Positions 1 through 7,534 of a DNA stretch of 31,988 bases are shown here, in pieces (the first letter of the stretch is position 1; each line of letters begins with the position of its first letter). Position numbers and translations under genes: made by a program. Source of the DNA: DAOMNN01 sp035443825 (GTDB lineage Bacteria > Pseudomonadota > Gammaproteobacteria > Burkholderiales > Rhodocyclaceae); assembly GCA_035443825.1 (NCBI GenBank), contig DAOMNN010000038.1, forward strand, positions 1 through 31,988, in the 5' to 3' direction. The notes beneath the pieces are model-generated. The model had not been told where the DNA came from, made no database searches, and saw nothing but the letters and a program-made list of their open reading frames with translations.

Positions 1-100
1 CCTCCGGTCGATCCCGGAATGATACGCCTGTACCCGATGTTTGAAAGCCCCGAACTGGTAGAATCGCGCCCACGTCACCGGAACCGCAAGGGAATGTGCC

Positions 101-1633
101 ATGCCCGCAATTCGTCAAGAAGACTTCATCCAGTCGATCGCCGATGCCTTTCAGTACATCAGCTACTATCACCCGCTCGACTACATCCAGGCCCTGGGCG
201 AAGCATGGGAACGCGAGGAGAACCCGGCCGCCAAGGATGCGATCGCCCAGATTCTCACCAATTCCCGCATGTGCGCCGAAGGGCATCGCCCCATCTGCCA
301 AGATACGGGCATCGCAGTGGTGTTCCTCAAGGTTGGCATGAACGTGCGCTGGGACGCGACGATGAGCGTCCAGGAGATGGTCAATGAAGGCGTGCGCCGC
401 GCATACAACCATCCCGACAACAAGCTGCGCGCCTCGGTGCTGCTCGATCCGGCCGGCAAGCGCCAGAACAGTCGCGACAATACGCCCGCCGTGGTGCACT
501 ACGAAATCGTCCCGGGTGGTCACGTCGAGGTGACCTGCGCGGCCAAGGGCGGAGGCTCGGAAAACAAGTCCAAGCTAGCCATGCTCAATCCGTCCGACTC
601 GATCGTCGACTGGATTCTGAAGACCGTGCCGACCATGGGTGCGGGCTGGTGCCCGCCGGGCATCCTCGGCATCGGCATCGGCGGCACGCCGGAGAAAGCC
701 CTCCTGCTCGCGAAGGAGTCACTGATGGCCCCGGTCGATATCCACGCCCTGCGTGAGAAAGCGGCGAGCGGTGCCGAACTGACGCGAGTCGAGGAACTGC
801 GCCTCGAAGTGATGGAGAAGGTCAACGCGCTCGGCATCGGCGCGCAGGGCCTGGGTGGCCTCACGACGGTCGTCGACGTCAAGATTCTCGATTACCCGAC
901 CCATGCCGCCAGCCTGCCGGTGGCGATGATCCCCAACTGCGCCGCCACGCGCCACGTTCACTTCGAGCTCGACGGCTCCGGGCCCGCACGCCTCGAGCCG
1001 CCCAGACTCGAAGACTGGCCACAGGTGACATGGAAGGCCGACACGGACGTCGCGACCCGGGTCAACCTCGACACCCTGACGCGCGAACAGGTCGCCTCCT
1101 GGAAGCCCGGCCAGATCCTGCTGCTCGACGGCAAGATGCTGACCGGGCGCGATGCAGCCCACAAGCGCATCCAGGACATGCTCGCCAGGGGCGAGCTGCT
1201 GCCGGTCGACTTTACCAATCGCGTGATCTACTACGTGGGCCCGGTCGACCCGGTACGTGACGAGGTCGTTGGGCCTGCGGGTCCGACGACCGCCACGCGG
1301 ATGGACAAATTCACCCGCATGATGCTGGAACAGACCGGTCTCATCTCGATGATCGGCAAGTCGGAACGCGGACCGGTCGCGATCGACGCAATTCGCGACA
1401 ACAAGTCGGCCTACCTGATGGCGGTCGGCGGCTCCGCGTATCTGGTGTCCAAGGCGATCAAGTCCGCACGTGTCGTCGCGTTCGAAGACCTCGGCATGGA
1501 AGCCATCTACGAGTTCGACGTCCAGGACATGCCGGTCACCGTTGCGGTGGACTCCACCGGCACCAGCGTGCACGAGACCGGACCGCGCGAGTGGCAGATG
1601 AAGATCGGGAAGATTCCGGTGGCGATCGGCTGA
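101..1633 (+). CDS. fumA: Class I fumarate hydratase (4Fe-4S, single-chain)
   Basis: TCA-cycle enzyme interconverting fumarate and L-malate in the cytoplasm. The 510-residue length fits the single-chain class I (FumA/FumB) family, with an N-terminal alpha-type domain followed by a beta-type domain. Cysteines C66 (in HRPICQDTG), C184 (GWCPPG) and C280 (IPNCAATRH) have the spacing of the three [4Fe-4S] ligands of E. coli FumA (about 118 and 96 residues apart). The ATG at 101 follows an AAGGGA ribosome site. A possible -10 (TAGAAT) lies at 59-64, with no good -35. The gene appears monocistronic and ends at a strong hairpin. The oxygen-sensitive class I type suits low-oxygen growth. Function is secure; the symbol is by family analogy. 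Confidence 0.95.
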   Translation: MPAIRQEDFIQSIADAFQYISYYHPLDYIQALGEAWEREENPAAKDAIAQILTNSRMCAEGHRPICQDTGIAVVFLKVGMNVRWDATMSVQEMVNEGVRRAYNHPDNKLRASVLLDPAGKRQNSRDNTPAVVHYEIVPGGHVEVTCAAKGGGSENKSKLAMLNPSDSIVDWILKTVPTMGAGWCPPGILGIGIGGTPEKALLLAKESLMAPVDIHALREKAASGAELTRVEELRLEVMEKVNALGIGAQGLGGLTTVVDVKILDYPTHAASLPVAMIPNCAATRHVHFELDGSGPARLEPPRLEDWPQVTWKADTDVATRVNLDTLTREQVASWKPGQILLLDGKMLTGRDAAHKRIQDMLARGELLPVDFTNRVIYYVGPVDPVRDEVVGPAGPTTATRMDKFTRMMLEQTGLISMIGKSERGPVAIDAIRDNKSAYLMAVGGSAYLVSKAIKSARVVAFEDLGMEAIYEFDVQDMPVTVAVDSTGTSVHETGPREWQMKIGKIPVAIG

Positions 1634-1655
1634 GGCAATTCGGAACAGGCATCGC

Positions 1656-1691
1656 AACCAGGCCCGACCGGGGAACCGGTCGGGCCTGGTT
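1656..1691. terminator. Bidirectional terminator between fumarase and the HCO2 operon
   Basis: A perfect 16-bp inverted repeat (1656-1671 with 1676-1691) with a GGAA loop. It reads into TTTCATT on the plus strand and begins with AA on the other side. It lies between the convergent fumarase gene and the minus-strand 59-aa gene, so it probably terminates both. Confidence 0.85.
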
Positions 1692-1726
1692 TCATTGCAC
1701 CGTGGGGACTCCAGGTCCGTTCGGAC

Positions 1727-1906
1727 TCAACCGCCGAGATTTTCCATGACGTTGAACACGATCAACGCAAGCGGCAGAATGATCGCAAAGAAGATGATGC
1801 TGCGGTTCTTGAACGGTGCGCCACGACGTGCCTCGAGCGTGCGCAGGATCCAGTCGGCCGCAAAGTAGATCGCGATCGCCACGAGTGTAAACAAGACAAT
1901 TTCCAT
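1727..1906 (-). CDS. 59-aa two-helix membrane protein of the HCO2 operon
   Basis: A short gene beginning ATG at 1906 after a GGGGGA ribosome site, 10 bp downstream of the HCO2 stop codon. The protein has two hydrophobic segments, roughly residues 3-17 and 37-53, separated by a basic loop with RTLEARRGAPFKNR. I do not recognise a family. Small helical subunits often accompany heme-copper oxidase cores (for example CcoQ/CoxD-like proteins), so a structural or assembly subunit of the neighbouring complex is the simplest inference. It is the last gene of the operon before the terminator. Confidence 0.7.
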   Translation of the reverse strand: MEIVLFTLVAIAIYFAADWILRTLEARRGAPFKNRSIIFFAIILPLALIVFNVMENLGG

Positions 1907-1916
1907 ACTTCCCCCG

Positions 1917-3308
1917 CTATTCCGGCTGCGCTTGGAGTGCCGGTGGATTGCGTCCCGCCAGCACCGAGCGGAACACGATGATGAGGAACATCACGCCGGC
2001 AATGATGGCGATCAACCCGCCCAGCCCCGCAAAGGCCATCCCCAGTATTTCGGGCAGATTCTCCAGCCCCTGCGCGCTGCCTGCGGTCTTGCGCTGGACC
2101 CCGTGCCCGCCCGACCATGCCAGACCGAGCACGTGCATGAGTTGTCCGACCCCGAAGATATAGGGTTGCACCGTCGCCATGCGGCGAGGCACCTCACCGA
2201 AGCCCAGGCGCGGCAGCAGATGAAAGGTCAAGCCCATGAAAGCAAGCGATATGCCGACGATGCTCCCGTGGTAGTGCGCGGGAACAATGGTATTGCTGCC
2301 CGTGATCATGAATCCGAGAATGCCGCCGACGCCGAACAACAGCACCGAGAACACGAGTGCCGCACGCTCCGGATGCGCCAGCGGCGGGATGCTGTTGCGA
2401 CCTGCGGCGATCACTCCCCACAGGATCGCCAGTGATACCGGCGCAGCCGCAAGGCCGTTGCCGAAGCCCATCATCCAGGTGAATGCGCGGCGGCTCTCGT
2501 AGGAATGTGCCTCATGGATGTAGTAGATCCACGGCGTCAGTGCGATCGCGACGATACCCACCAGGAACAGCACCATGAGCAAGCGCGGACTGATGCTGAT
2601 GCGCACGCCGGACACACTGGCGAGCCACAGCCAGGCCACCAGTACGAGCTGCGTGTGCATGAACTGCAATACGTGCCCGCCCCCCCAGAACAAGACCTCG
2701 TAGTACTCCTTGTCCACCACGAAGTCGGGAATTCTGGACCAGGCCCAGGCGACGGCAAGCACCGACACCAGCGCCGCGAGCATCGCGGTCTTCATGCCGA
2801 ACCACAGCACACCGGCATTGCTGCCGGTGGAGGCATGCTTCGCGGTCGTCGCAATGCTGTGGAGCACCAACAGGAGAAACCCGACGCCGAAGACGACCAG
2901 GCCCCACAGAAACAGCGGATGATCCAGCACCGGTACGTAGTTTGCCATGATGGGCTTGTTCGCGCCGAGAAAGGGCGACAAGGTCATGACCAGCGTCCCG
3001 GCCGTCGCCAGCCACAGAGCCGACCACGCCACAGGCAGCGACTTCGGACGAGGACTGAGGCTCCACAGGATGCCTGCAAAGGCCAGGAACCACACCAGCA
3101 CCGAAAGATCGACGTGCACCACCAGCGCGATGTGGAAGAAGTCGACCCAGGGGAATACATCGCTGATGTAGGGAACCCGCGACAACACGATCAACACCGC
3201 GAACAGGCCCGACAGCACGAGAGAACCCACCGCCAGATACAGCCAGCCACGCGCCACCCGTCGAGTTTCGCCCTCCGGGACCACGAGCGTATAGGAAAAT
3301 TGACTCAC
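1917..3308 (-). CDS. Divergent heme-copper oxidase superfamily subunit I (HCO2), candidate NO reductase
   Basis: A 463-residue polytopic membrane protein with about 12 helices and no CuA or cytochrome c domain. Heme-copper superfamily histidines are visible: H65 (HVD, low-spin heme), H212 (GGGHVLQF, metal B) and the H345-Y-H347 pair (PAHYHG, high- and low-spin hemes). Two features differ from oxygen reductases. The residue four after H212 is Phe216, not the cross-linked Tyr. The usual adjacent His-His pair appears as IHEAH (H265-E-A-H268). This suggests an alternative NO reductase-type enzyme (eNOR/gNOR-like groups) rather than an oxidase, but the exact family is not certain. The start is GTG at 3308. 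It lies 46 bp after the 168-aa gene, in the operon with the cytochrome b fusion that may supply its electrons. Confidence 0.75.
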   Translation of the reverse strand: MSQFSYTLVVPEGETRRVARGWLYLAVGSLVLSGLFAVLIVLSRVPYISDVFPWVDFFHIALVVHVDLSVLVWFLAFAGILWSLSPRPKSLPVAWSALWLATAGTLVMTLSPFLGANKPIMANYVPVLDHPLFLWGLVVFGVGFLLLVLHSIATTAKHASTGSNAGVLWFGMKTAMLAALVSVLAVAWAWSRIPDFVVDKEYYEVLFWGGGHVLQFMHTQLVLVAWLWLASVSGVRISISPRLLMVLFLVGIVAIALTPWIYYIHEAHSYESRRAFTWMMGFGNGLAAAPVSLAILWGVIAAGRNSIPPLAHPERAALVFSVLLFGVGGILGFMITGSNTIVPAHYHGSIVGISLAFMGLTFHLLPRLGFGEVPRRMATVQPYIFGVGQLMHVLGLAWSGGHGVQRKTAGSAQGLENLPEILGMAFAGLGGLIAIIAGVMFLIIVFRSVLAGRNPPALQAQPE

Positions 3309-3354
3309 CAGGCGTTCTCTATCCAGTTGGCATGCACGGTCAATACACGAGCCG

Positions 3355-3861
3355 CTATCTTATCAAAACGAAGCCGCCCCGCTCCGCAATGAAGTCGACG
3401 ACCAGCATGCGTCCGGGCTCGAGGGTGACATCGACCGCCTTGACGTGGTCGAAACCGGTCGTCCTGACGTCGTCGCGCATGCGGAGCTCCAACGTGTGTT
3501 CGCCCGGAGGCACGGTGAAGGACTCGTACAAATAGGCCGCGCCATCCTTCGACAGGCCCGTTGGTCGCACGACCTTGCTGAATACCCTCTCTCCGTCGAG
3601 ATCGAACTCGATCGTCAGGTTCGAGCGTTCGCGCGGACAGTCCATCGGAACACGTGCACCCGGTGGCAATCGCGCCCGTTGCGCATCGCTGATTTCGCGG
3701 CATTCACCGACGATCTTCCCCGAATGCGCGAAGCTCACCTTGATCACCGACTTGTCATCGTCAAGATACGTATACGCCGGTGAAGTGGCGAAATAACCGA
3801 TGAACGCCATCATCAGGGAATAGAGCACGAACTGCCCGGCATACCTGGCTAACTGGCTCAT
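3355..3861 (-). CDS. Membrane-anchored 168-aa protein of unknown function
   Basis: Starts at ATG 3861, two bases after the cytochrome b fusion stop (TGA-TC-ATG), so translation is likely coupled. One N-terminal hydrophobic segment (about residues 8-28) anchors a beta-rich soluble domain with an Ig/carbohydrate-module look (VPPGEHTLELRMRDD, LEPGRMLVVDF). Two cysteines, C54 and C75, sit in the first half of the soluble part and could form a disulfide or bind metal. No CuA motif and no heme CXXCH are present. I do not recognise the family. Position between the cytochrome b fusion and HCO2 suggests a periplasmic accessory subunit. Confidence 0.75.
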   Translation of the reverse strand: MSQLARYAGQFVLYSLMMAFIGYFATSPAYTYLDDDKSVIKVSFAHSGKIVGECREISDAQRARLPPGARVPMDCPRERSNLTIEFDLDGERVFSKVVRPTGLSKDGAAYLYESFTVPPGEHTLELRMRDDVRTTGFDHVKAVDVTLEPGRMLVVDFIAERGGFVLIR

Positions 3862-3863
3862 GA

Positions 3864-5441
3864 TCACGCTCCCTTGCCTGATTCGACAGCAACCGGCAGT
3901 GCTTCCGGTTCTCCCTTCGCGTCCATTGCGCCAAGATCCTGGCGAAACAGATCGATCTCGCGTCTGAGGGAAGCCAGATCGGTCGACGACGCCCATCGCA
4001 CGCGCACGCGGTCACGGTCGACCCTGCCGCGCAACTGCGGTGGCCGCTCCCCATTAAGCCGCTGCTCCATCCAGGTGTTGCCGAGGCGGTGCAGGCAATC
4101 ACCTTCGCAGCATCCGGTCACCATAACGCCATCGGCTTTCCGGTCGCGTAACGCATAGTCGATCAGCGACGGAGGCAGCATCCCCGTACACTCCAGGCTC
4201 AGCGCGGCAACGTCCCCTCCGCGAAGCTGCTTCACCGTTGCGGCATGGTCGCAGCCATACACGATGATCCGCGCGTCGCCATTCAGCTCCGAGAGTGCAG
4301 TGTCCATTTCGTCGCGCAGCCGGCGGAACGAGAACTGGGGCATCTGAATGCCGGTGCTGAGATCCTCTGACTTGCGGAAGGGGGTTGACGAAGGACACGA
4401 GCCGGCACAGATGCCGCAACTGACGCACAGATCGGGATCGATCACCACTTCCTGCCTGTGCGCCCGTCCGTCCGAGCGCGGGCGCATCGTGAGTGCACCG
4501 TAGGGACAGTCGTTCGCGCACCAGGTACAGCCGCTGCAGTGCTCGAGGTCGATCTCCGCCACCGGTTCCGGCTTCTTGCGCGGAAGCCATGGGAACGCCA
4601 TCAGCAGAAAAGTGAGCGCGGTAAGCAGGAGCCAGGCCGAACCTACGCCAATCGTGTCGATCACCGGATAGATGAAAAGATAGAACCAGTCGAGCGACAG
4701 CTCGCCCGGTACCGCCGAAAGGTCAGCCATCTCGTGACTCACCGCCGGCTTGATCAGTGACAGGACGAGCAGCGCGACCAGACTGCCGGCCATCAGCGTA
4801 CGCGGGGGATTGATGTTGGGCATCGCAATCCGCATCACGTGAAACCAGATGCCGAACACCAGGAACAGCGGGATCCCGATCAGGTGCAGGAAACCCATGA
4901 GGGTGAAGAATCGGTCGGACAAGGCCTCCTGCGAGATGAAGTTGCGCGCGATCGGATCGGTGAAGATCGGTAGCCAGTCCATGTATTCCGCACTGACCAG
5001 CGCAATGTACTGCGCAAGCATGTCCCACACCAGCCAGTAGCCGGTGATACCCAGCAAGAACACCATCCACAGCAGAGGCACCCCGGTAATCCAGGAATAC
5101 CAGCGAACACCGCGGTAACGGTCGCGCACGAACTCCCGAAACAGGTGCAGCATCATGGTGATGACTGCCGCATCGGAAGCGTAGCGGTGCAGGCTGCGCA
5201 TTACGCCGCCCAGCCACCACTGGTCGTGGGTGAGGCGCTCCACCGATTGAAAGGCGCCGAAGACGCTGGTTTCGAAGAATGCGAAAAGATAGAGGCCGCT
5301 GATCAGGACGATCCAGAAGAAATAGATCGTCATCGCCCCAAGATGGAAGAACGGATTACAGCCAGGGCCGAATACCTGGGTGAACCGATCCTCGATCCGG
5401 GTCAGTACGGCCTGCGATGCCTGCCTGAGCGTGGTAGCCAA
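3864..5441 (-). CDS. Cytochrome b / double 4Fe-4S ferredoxin / FlpD-like fusion protein
   Basis: A 525-residue three-part protein. Residues about 30-285 are a cytochrome b-type membrane domain with heme-ligand pairs H85/H99 (13 residues between) and H186/H201 (14 between, as in b6f-type cytochromes). Residues 302-349 hold two CxxCxxCxxxC motifs (C302-C312 and C339-C349), each a 4Fe-4S site. Residues about 390-485 resemble the FlpD/MvhD 'hydrogenase iron-sulfur subunit' domain, with conserved-looking C397, C418, C444, C445 and C449. Basic residues (PRKK) after the last helix place the Fe-S part in the cytoplasm. The start is TTG 5441 after AGAGGA. As first gene of the operon, it probably passes electrons between quinone, cytosolic carriers and HCO2. 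Direction and partners are inferred. Confidence 0.85.
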   Translation of the reverse strand: MATTLRQASQAVLTRIEDRFTQVFGPGCNPFFHLGAMTIYFFWIVLISGLYLFAFFETSVFGAFQSVERLTHDQWWLGGVMRSLHRYASDAAVITMMLHLFREFVRDRYRGVRWYSWITGVPLLWMVFLLGITGYWLVWDMLAQYIALVSAEYMDWLPIFTDPIARNFISQEALSDRFFTLMGFLHLIGIPLFLVFGIWFHVMRIAMPNINPPRTLMAGSLVALLVLSLIKPAVSHEMADLSAVPGELSLDWFYLFIYPVIDTIGVGSAWLLLTALTFLLMAFPWLPRKKPEPVAEIDLEHCSGCTWCANDCPYGALTMRPRSDGRAHRQEVVIDPDLCVSCGICAGSCPSSTPFRKSEDLSTGIQMPQFSFRRLRDEMDTALSELNGDARIIVYGCDHAATVKQLRGGDVAALSLECTGMLPPSLIDYALRDRKADGVMVTGCCEGDCLHRLGNTWMEQRLNGERPPQLRGRVDRDRVRVRWASSTDLASLRREIDLFRQDLGAMDAKGEPEALPVAVESGKGA

Positions 5442-5473
5442 GGTCGTTCCTCTCTCTGTTGGATTTTGAGAGG

Positions 5474-5479
5474 ATTTTC
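5474..5479 (-). promoter_or_regulatory. Predicted -10 for the cytochrome b fusion operon
   Basis: On the minus strand this hexamer reads GAAAAT, four of six matches to TATAAT. It lies 22 bp from the proximal edge of the FNR/DNR box at 5502-5515, the spacing of a class II FNR-dependent promoter. The implied transcript start is near 5467, giving a leader of about 26 nt before the TTG start. Confidence 0.45.
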
Positions 5480-5501
5480 CGCTCCCAAATTTCAGGAAAC
5501 C

Positions 5502-5515
5502 ATGATGCAGATCAA
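5502..5515 (-). promoter_or_regulatory. FNR/DNR-type box before the cytochrome b-HCO2 operon
   Basis: On the minus strand this is TTGAT-CTGC-ATCAT, nine of ten matches to the FNR consensus TTGAT-N4-ATCAA. It overlaps the last codons and stop of the upstream SCO gene (stop at 5512-5514). A plausible -10 sits at class II distance, implying separate anaerobic or NO-responsive induction of the downstream operon. Confidence 0.6.
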
Positions 5516-6354
5516 CCGGTGCGGGTGCGTCGACGCCGGAAGACGAATTCGCGCAGCAGGAAAGCGATGGTGGATCCGATGATCAGGGCTCCGATCGCCA
5601 TTCCCACGAACAGCGAGTAGTCGAAATAGTATCGATCCTGCTTCGGGTCATAGGTCGTACAGAACAGACGCACCCGATTGCCCAGTGTTTCGAGTGCCGT
5701 CTCCTCGGTCCGGCCACCGAATACCAGTTGCTTGAGCGGTTCGACCAGCAGTGGTGTATTGAAGACCTCACCGTATACCTGACGGTAGATGACGCGCTCC
5801 TGATCGATCACACTCGCCTGGACCAGGTGGTCGAAACCGCGTGGTGACGGATAGTAGACAAAGCCGATCTCGGCCGCCAGGGCCTTGATCGTTTCCTGGT
5901 CGGTGCTGAGAAATTCCCAGTTGGGCAAACTCACCCCCTGTTGCCGGGCGTACGAACGCATCGCTTCCGGGGTATCCCGAGCGGTATCGAAACCAATCGT
6001 CAACACGGTGAAGCTCTCCTGTCCCAGCGCGCCGCGCCCGATCTGCACGATCCTCGACAGGTGCTGCGTGGACAGCGAACAGGTGTGGTAGCAACTGGTG
6101 AAGATGAGCTGAATGACGAGGGGCTGTCCGTCATAGTCACTAAGCCGGACTTCACGGCCCGCAGCATTGATGAAGCGGTGATCCCCCAGACGCCGGCCAA
6201 TCGCCTGCTGGCTGTATCGCAGCGTGGTCTGGTAGTCGAACTCAGAGAACGATTCGGGATAGGCGCCGTTCTCCTCCTGTTCGGCGCAAGCGCCCGAGAC
6301 CAGCAGGAACATCGCGAGGAAAGCAGCAATCAAGGAGGAAAAACGCGGGAACAT
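5512..6354 (-). CDS. SCO1/SenC-family copper chaperone with C-terminal membrane helix
   Basis: A 280-residue thioredoxin-fold protein of the SCO1/SenC/PrrC family, which delivers copper to CuA sites of heme-copper enzymes. The copper-binding set is present: C88 and C92 (CYHTC) and H176 (GFDH). An N-terminal export segment (residues 1-24; a Cys at 23 gives only a poor lipobox) precedes the domain. A second hydrophobic helix at about 246-267 is followed by a basic tail (RRRRTR), which most SCO proteins lack. The start ATG at 6354 was chosen because it begins the signal segment, though its ribosome site is weak. It lies downstream of ctaB and near the CuA subunit gene, as senC does in norSY-senC clusters of ammonia oxidisers. 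Confidence 0.85.
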   Translation of the reverse strand: MFPRFSSLIAAFLAMFLLVSGACAEQEENGAYPESFSEFDYQTTLRYSQQAIGRRLGDHRFINAAGREVRLSDYDGQPLVIQLIFTSCYHTCSLSTQHLSRIVQIGRGALGQESFTVLTIGFDTARDTPEAMRSYARQQGVSLPNWEFLSTDQETIKALAAEIGFVYYPSPRGFDHLVQASVIDQERVIYRQVYGEVFNTPLLVEPLKQLVFGGRTEETALETLGNRVRLFCTTYDPKQDRYYFDYSLFVGMAIGALIIGSTIAFLLREFVFRRRRTRTG

Positions 6355-6514
6355 GATCAACCCAAGTCGGCAACGCGGCCATGAAACGACAAACGGAACG
6401 AGGTGCCGTGACGCAATCAGCCTTCGGCTCAACGTGCACAACGGCAACGACTCGAGGCGGGGTGCCCAGGACTGACTGCACCGACCGGATTCGACCGTTG
6501 CCGCTACCGCGATT

Positions 6515-7381
6515 CTATCCGAGCAACTGCACGTCGGCGATCGCCGCAGCCAGAAGCAAGGTGAGCTGGATCAGCGACGCATGAAAGTTGGCGCGGGCCA
6601 TCTTCACCGAAGGATCCCTCAGCAACTGAACGTTCTTGTACAGGAATAGAGCGCCACCGGCACCTGCCCCCAGCAGATAAATCCATCCCATGCCGTACCA
6701 CATGGGAAGCAGCGACACCGCAACCAGCATCAACGTATTGACGAAGATAACCTGCGCCGCCTTCCGATCCCCTACCACCACCGGCAACATTGGCACGCCG
6801 GCCGCCTCGTAGTCCTTGTGAAGGACGATGGCGAGACTCCAGAAATGCGAAGGCGTCCACAGAAACAGCACCACCGCAAGAATGATCGGCAGCGCACTAA
6901 GACCGGGATCGACCGCAGCAGCCCCCGCAAGCACCGCGAAACTCCCGGCAAGCCCGCCGAACACGATGTTCAGCCACGTACGCCGCTTGAGCCAGGAGGT
7001 ATACACAATCGAATAGACGAACGCACCGAGAAACACATACAGCGCGGACATCGCGTTCAGCGTGATGGCTGCCAGACCAACCGAGGCAACCAGCATCAAT
7101 CCGAGAATGACAAGAAAATAGGGACCGTGACGCAGCGCGCCTGTCACGAACGGGCGATTGCTCGTCCGGTTCATCTGCGCATCGAGATCACGCTCCATGT
7201 ACTGGTTGTAGCCACCCGCACTTGCAGACGACACCAGAACTGCGATCGCCAGGGCCACGATCTGCCATGCCTCCAGCCCTGGGCCGGGCGTAATGGCGAT
7301 ACCGGCCAACGCGGTGAACGCAATCGTAAATCCGATTCGAAGCTTGAAAACGTTGGAAAGCTGCCTGACCAGAACGCTCAT
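6515..7381 (-). CDS. ctaB: Protoheme IX farnesyltransferase (heme O synthase)
   Basis: Integral membrane UbiA-family prenyltransferase (288 aa, the usual length) that adds a farnesyl group to heme B to make heme O, the precursor of heme A. The diagnostic segment NQYMERDLD..MNRT is at about residues 59-73; E63 stands where many members have Asp. Around nine hydrophobic helices are visible. It follows the catalytic subunit gene on the same strand but is separated from it by a strong terminator, so it may have its own promoter in 7382-7495. It should work with the two heme A synthases encoded at 11245-13326. Confidence 0.93.
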   Translation of the reverse strand: MSVLVRQLSNVFKLRIGFTIAFTALAGIAITPGPGLEAWQIVALAIAVLVSSASAGGYNQYMERDLDAQMNRTSNRPFVTGALRHGPYFLVILGLMLVASVGLAAITLNAMSALYVFLGAFVYSIVYTSWLKRRTWLNIVFGGLAGSFAVLAGAAAVDPGLSALPIILAVVLFLWTPSHFWSLAIVLHKDYEAAGVPMLPVVVGDRKAAQVIFVNTLMLVAVSLLPMWYGMGWIYLLGAGAGGALFLYKNVQLLRDPSVKMARANFHASLIQLTLLLAAAIADVQLLG

Positions 7382-7495
7382 GTCAGATTGCTCATGCTAG
7401 CCTCTCGTTGGTAATCCACCCGCCGCGGTCTGAATGCCCACTGGGCTTCTTAGTGAATGCAGTTCCGCCATCCGCTGCAGGCCTTGCGTAAAACC

Positions 7496-7521
7496 GAGGG
7501 GCGGGCATCAGCCCGCCCCTC
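7496..7521 (-). terminator. Terminator after the CuA/heme-copper operon
   Basis: A perfect 11-bp GC-rich stem (7496-7506 with 7511-7521) and ATCA loop, 13 bp beyond the stop of the subunit I gene. On the minus strand it runs into GGTTTTAC. It separates the 62-aa/subunit II/subunit I genes from ctaB. Confidence 0.8.
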
Positions 7522-7534
7522 GCTTGCTGTCAGA

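Noticed and set aside
41..64. Sigma-70 promoter of fumarase (TTGAAA / TAGAAT)
   Set aside because: Only 12 bp separate the two hexamers, too short for a working pair; the TAGAAT alone may still act as a -10.
1917..3308. Canonical NorB of cNOR or cbb3 oxidase CcoN
   Set aside because: The cNOR Glu pattern after the first active-site His is missing, no norC or ccoO/ccoP gene adjoins, and the HH pair is altered.
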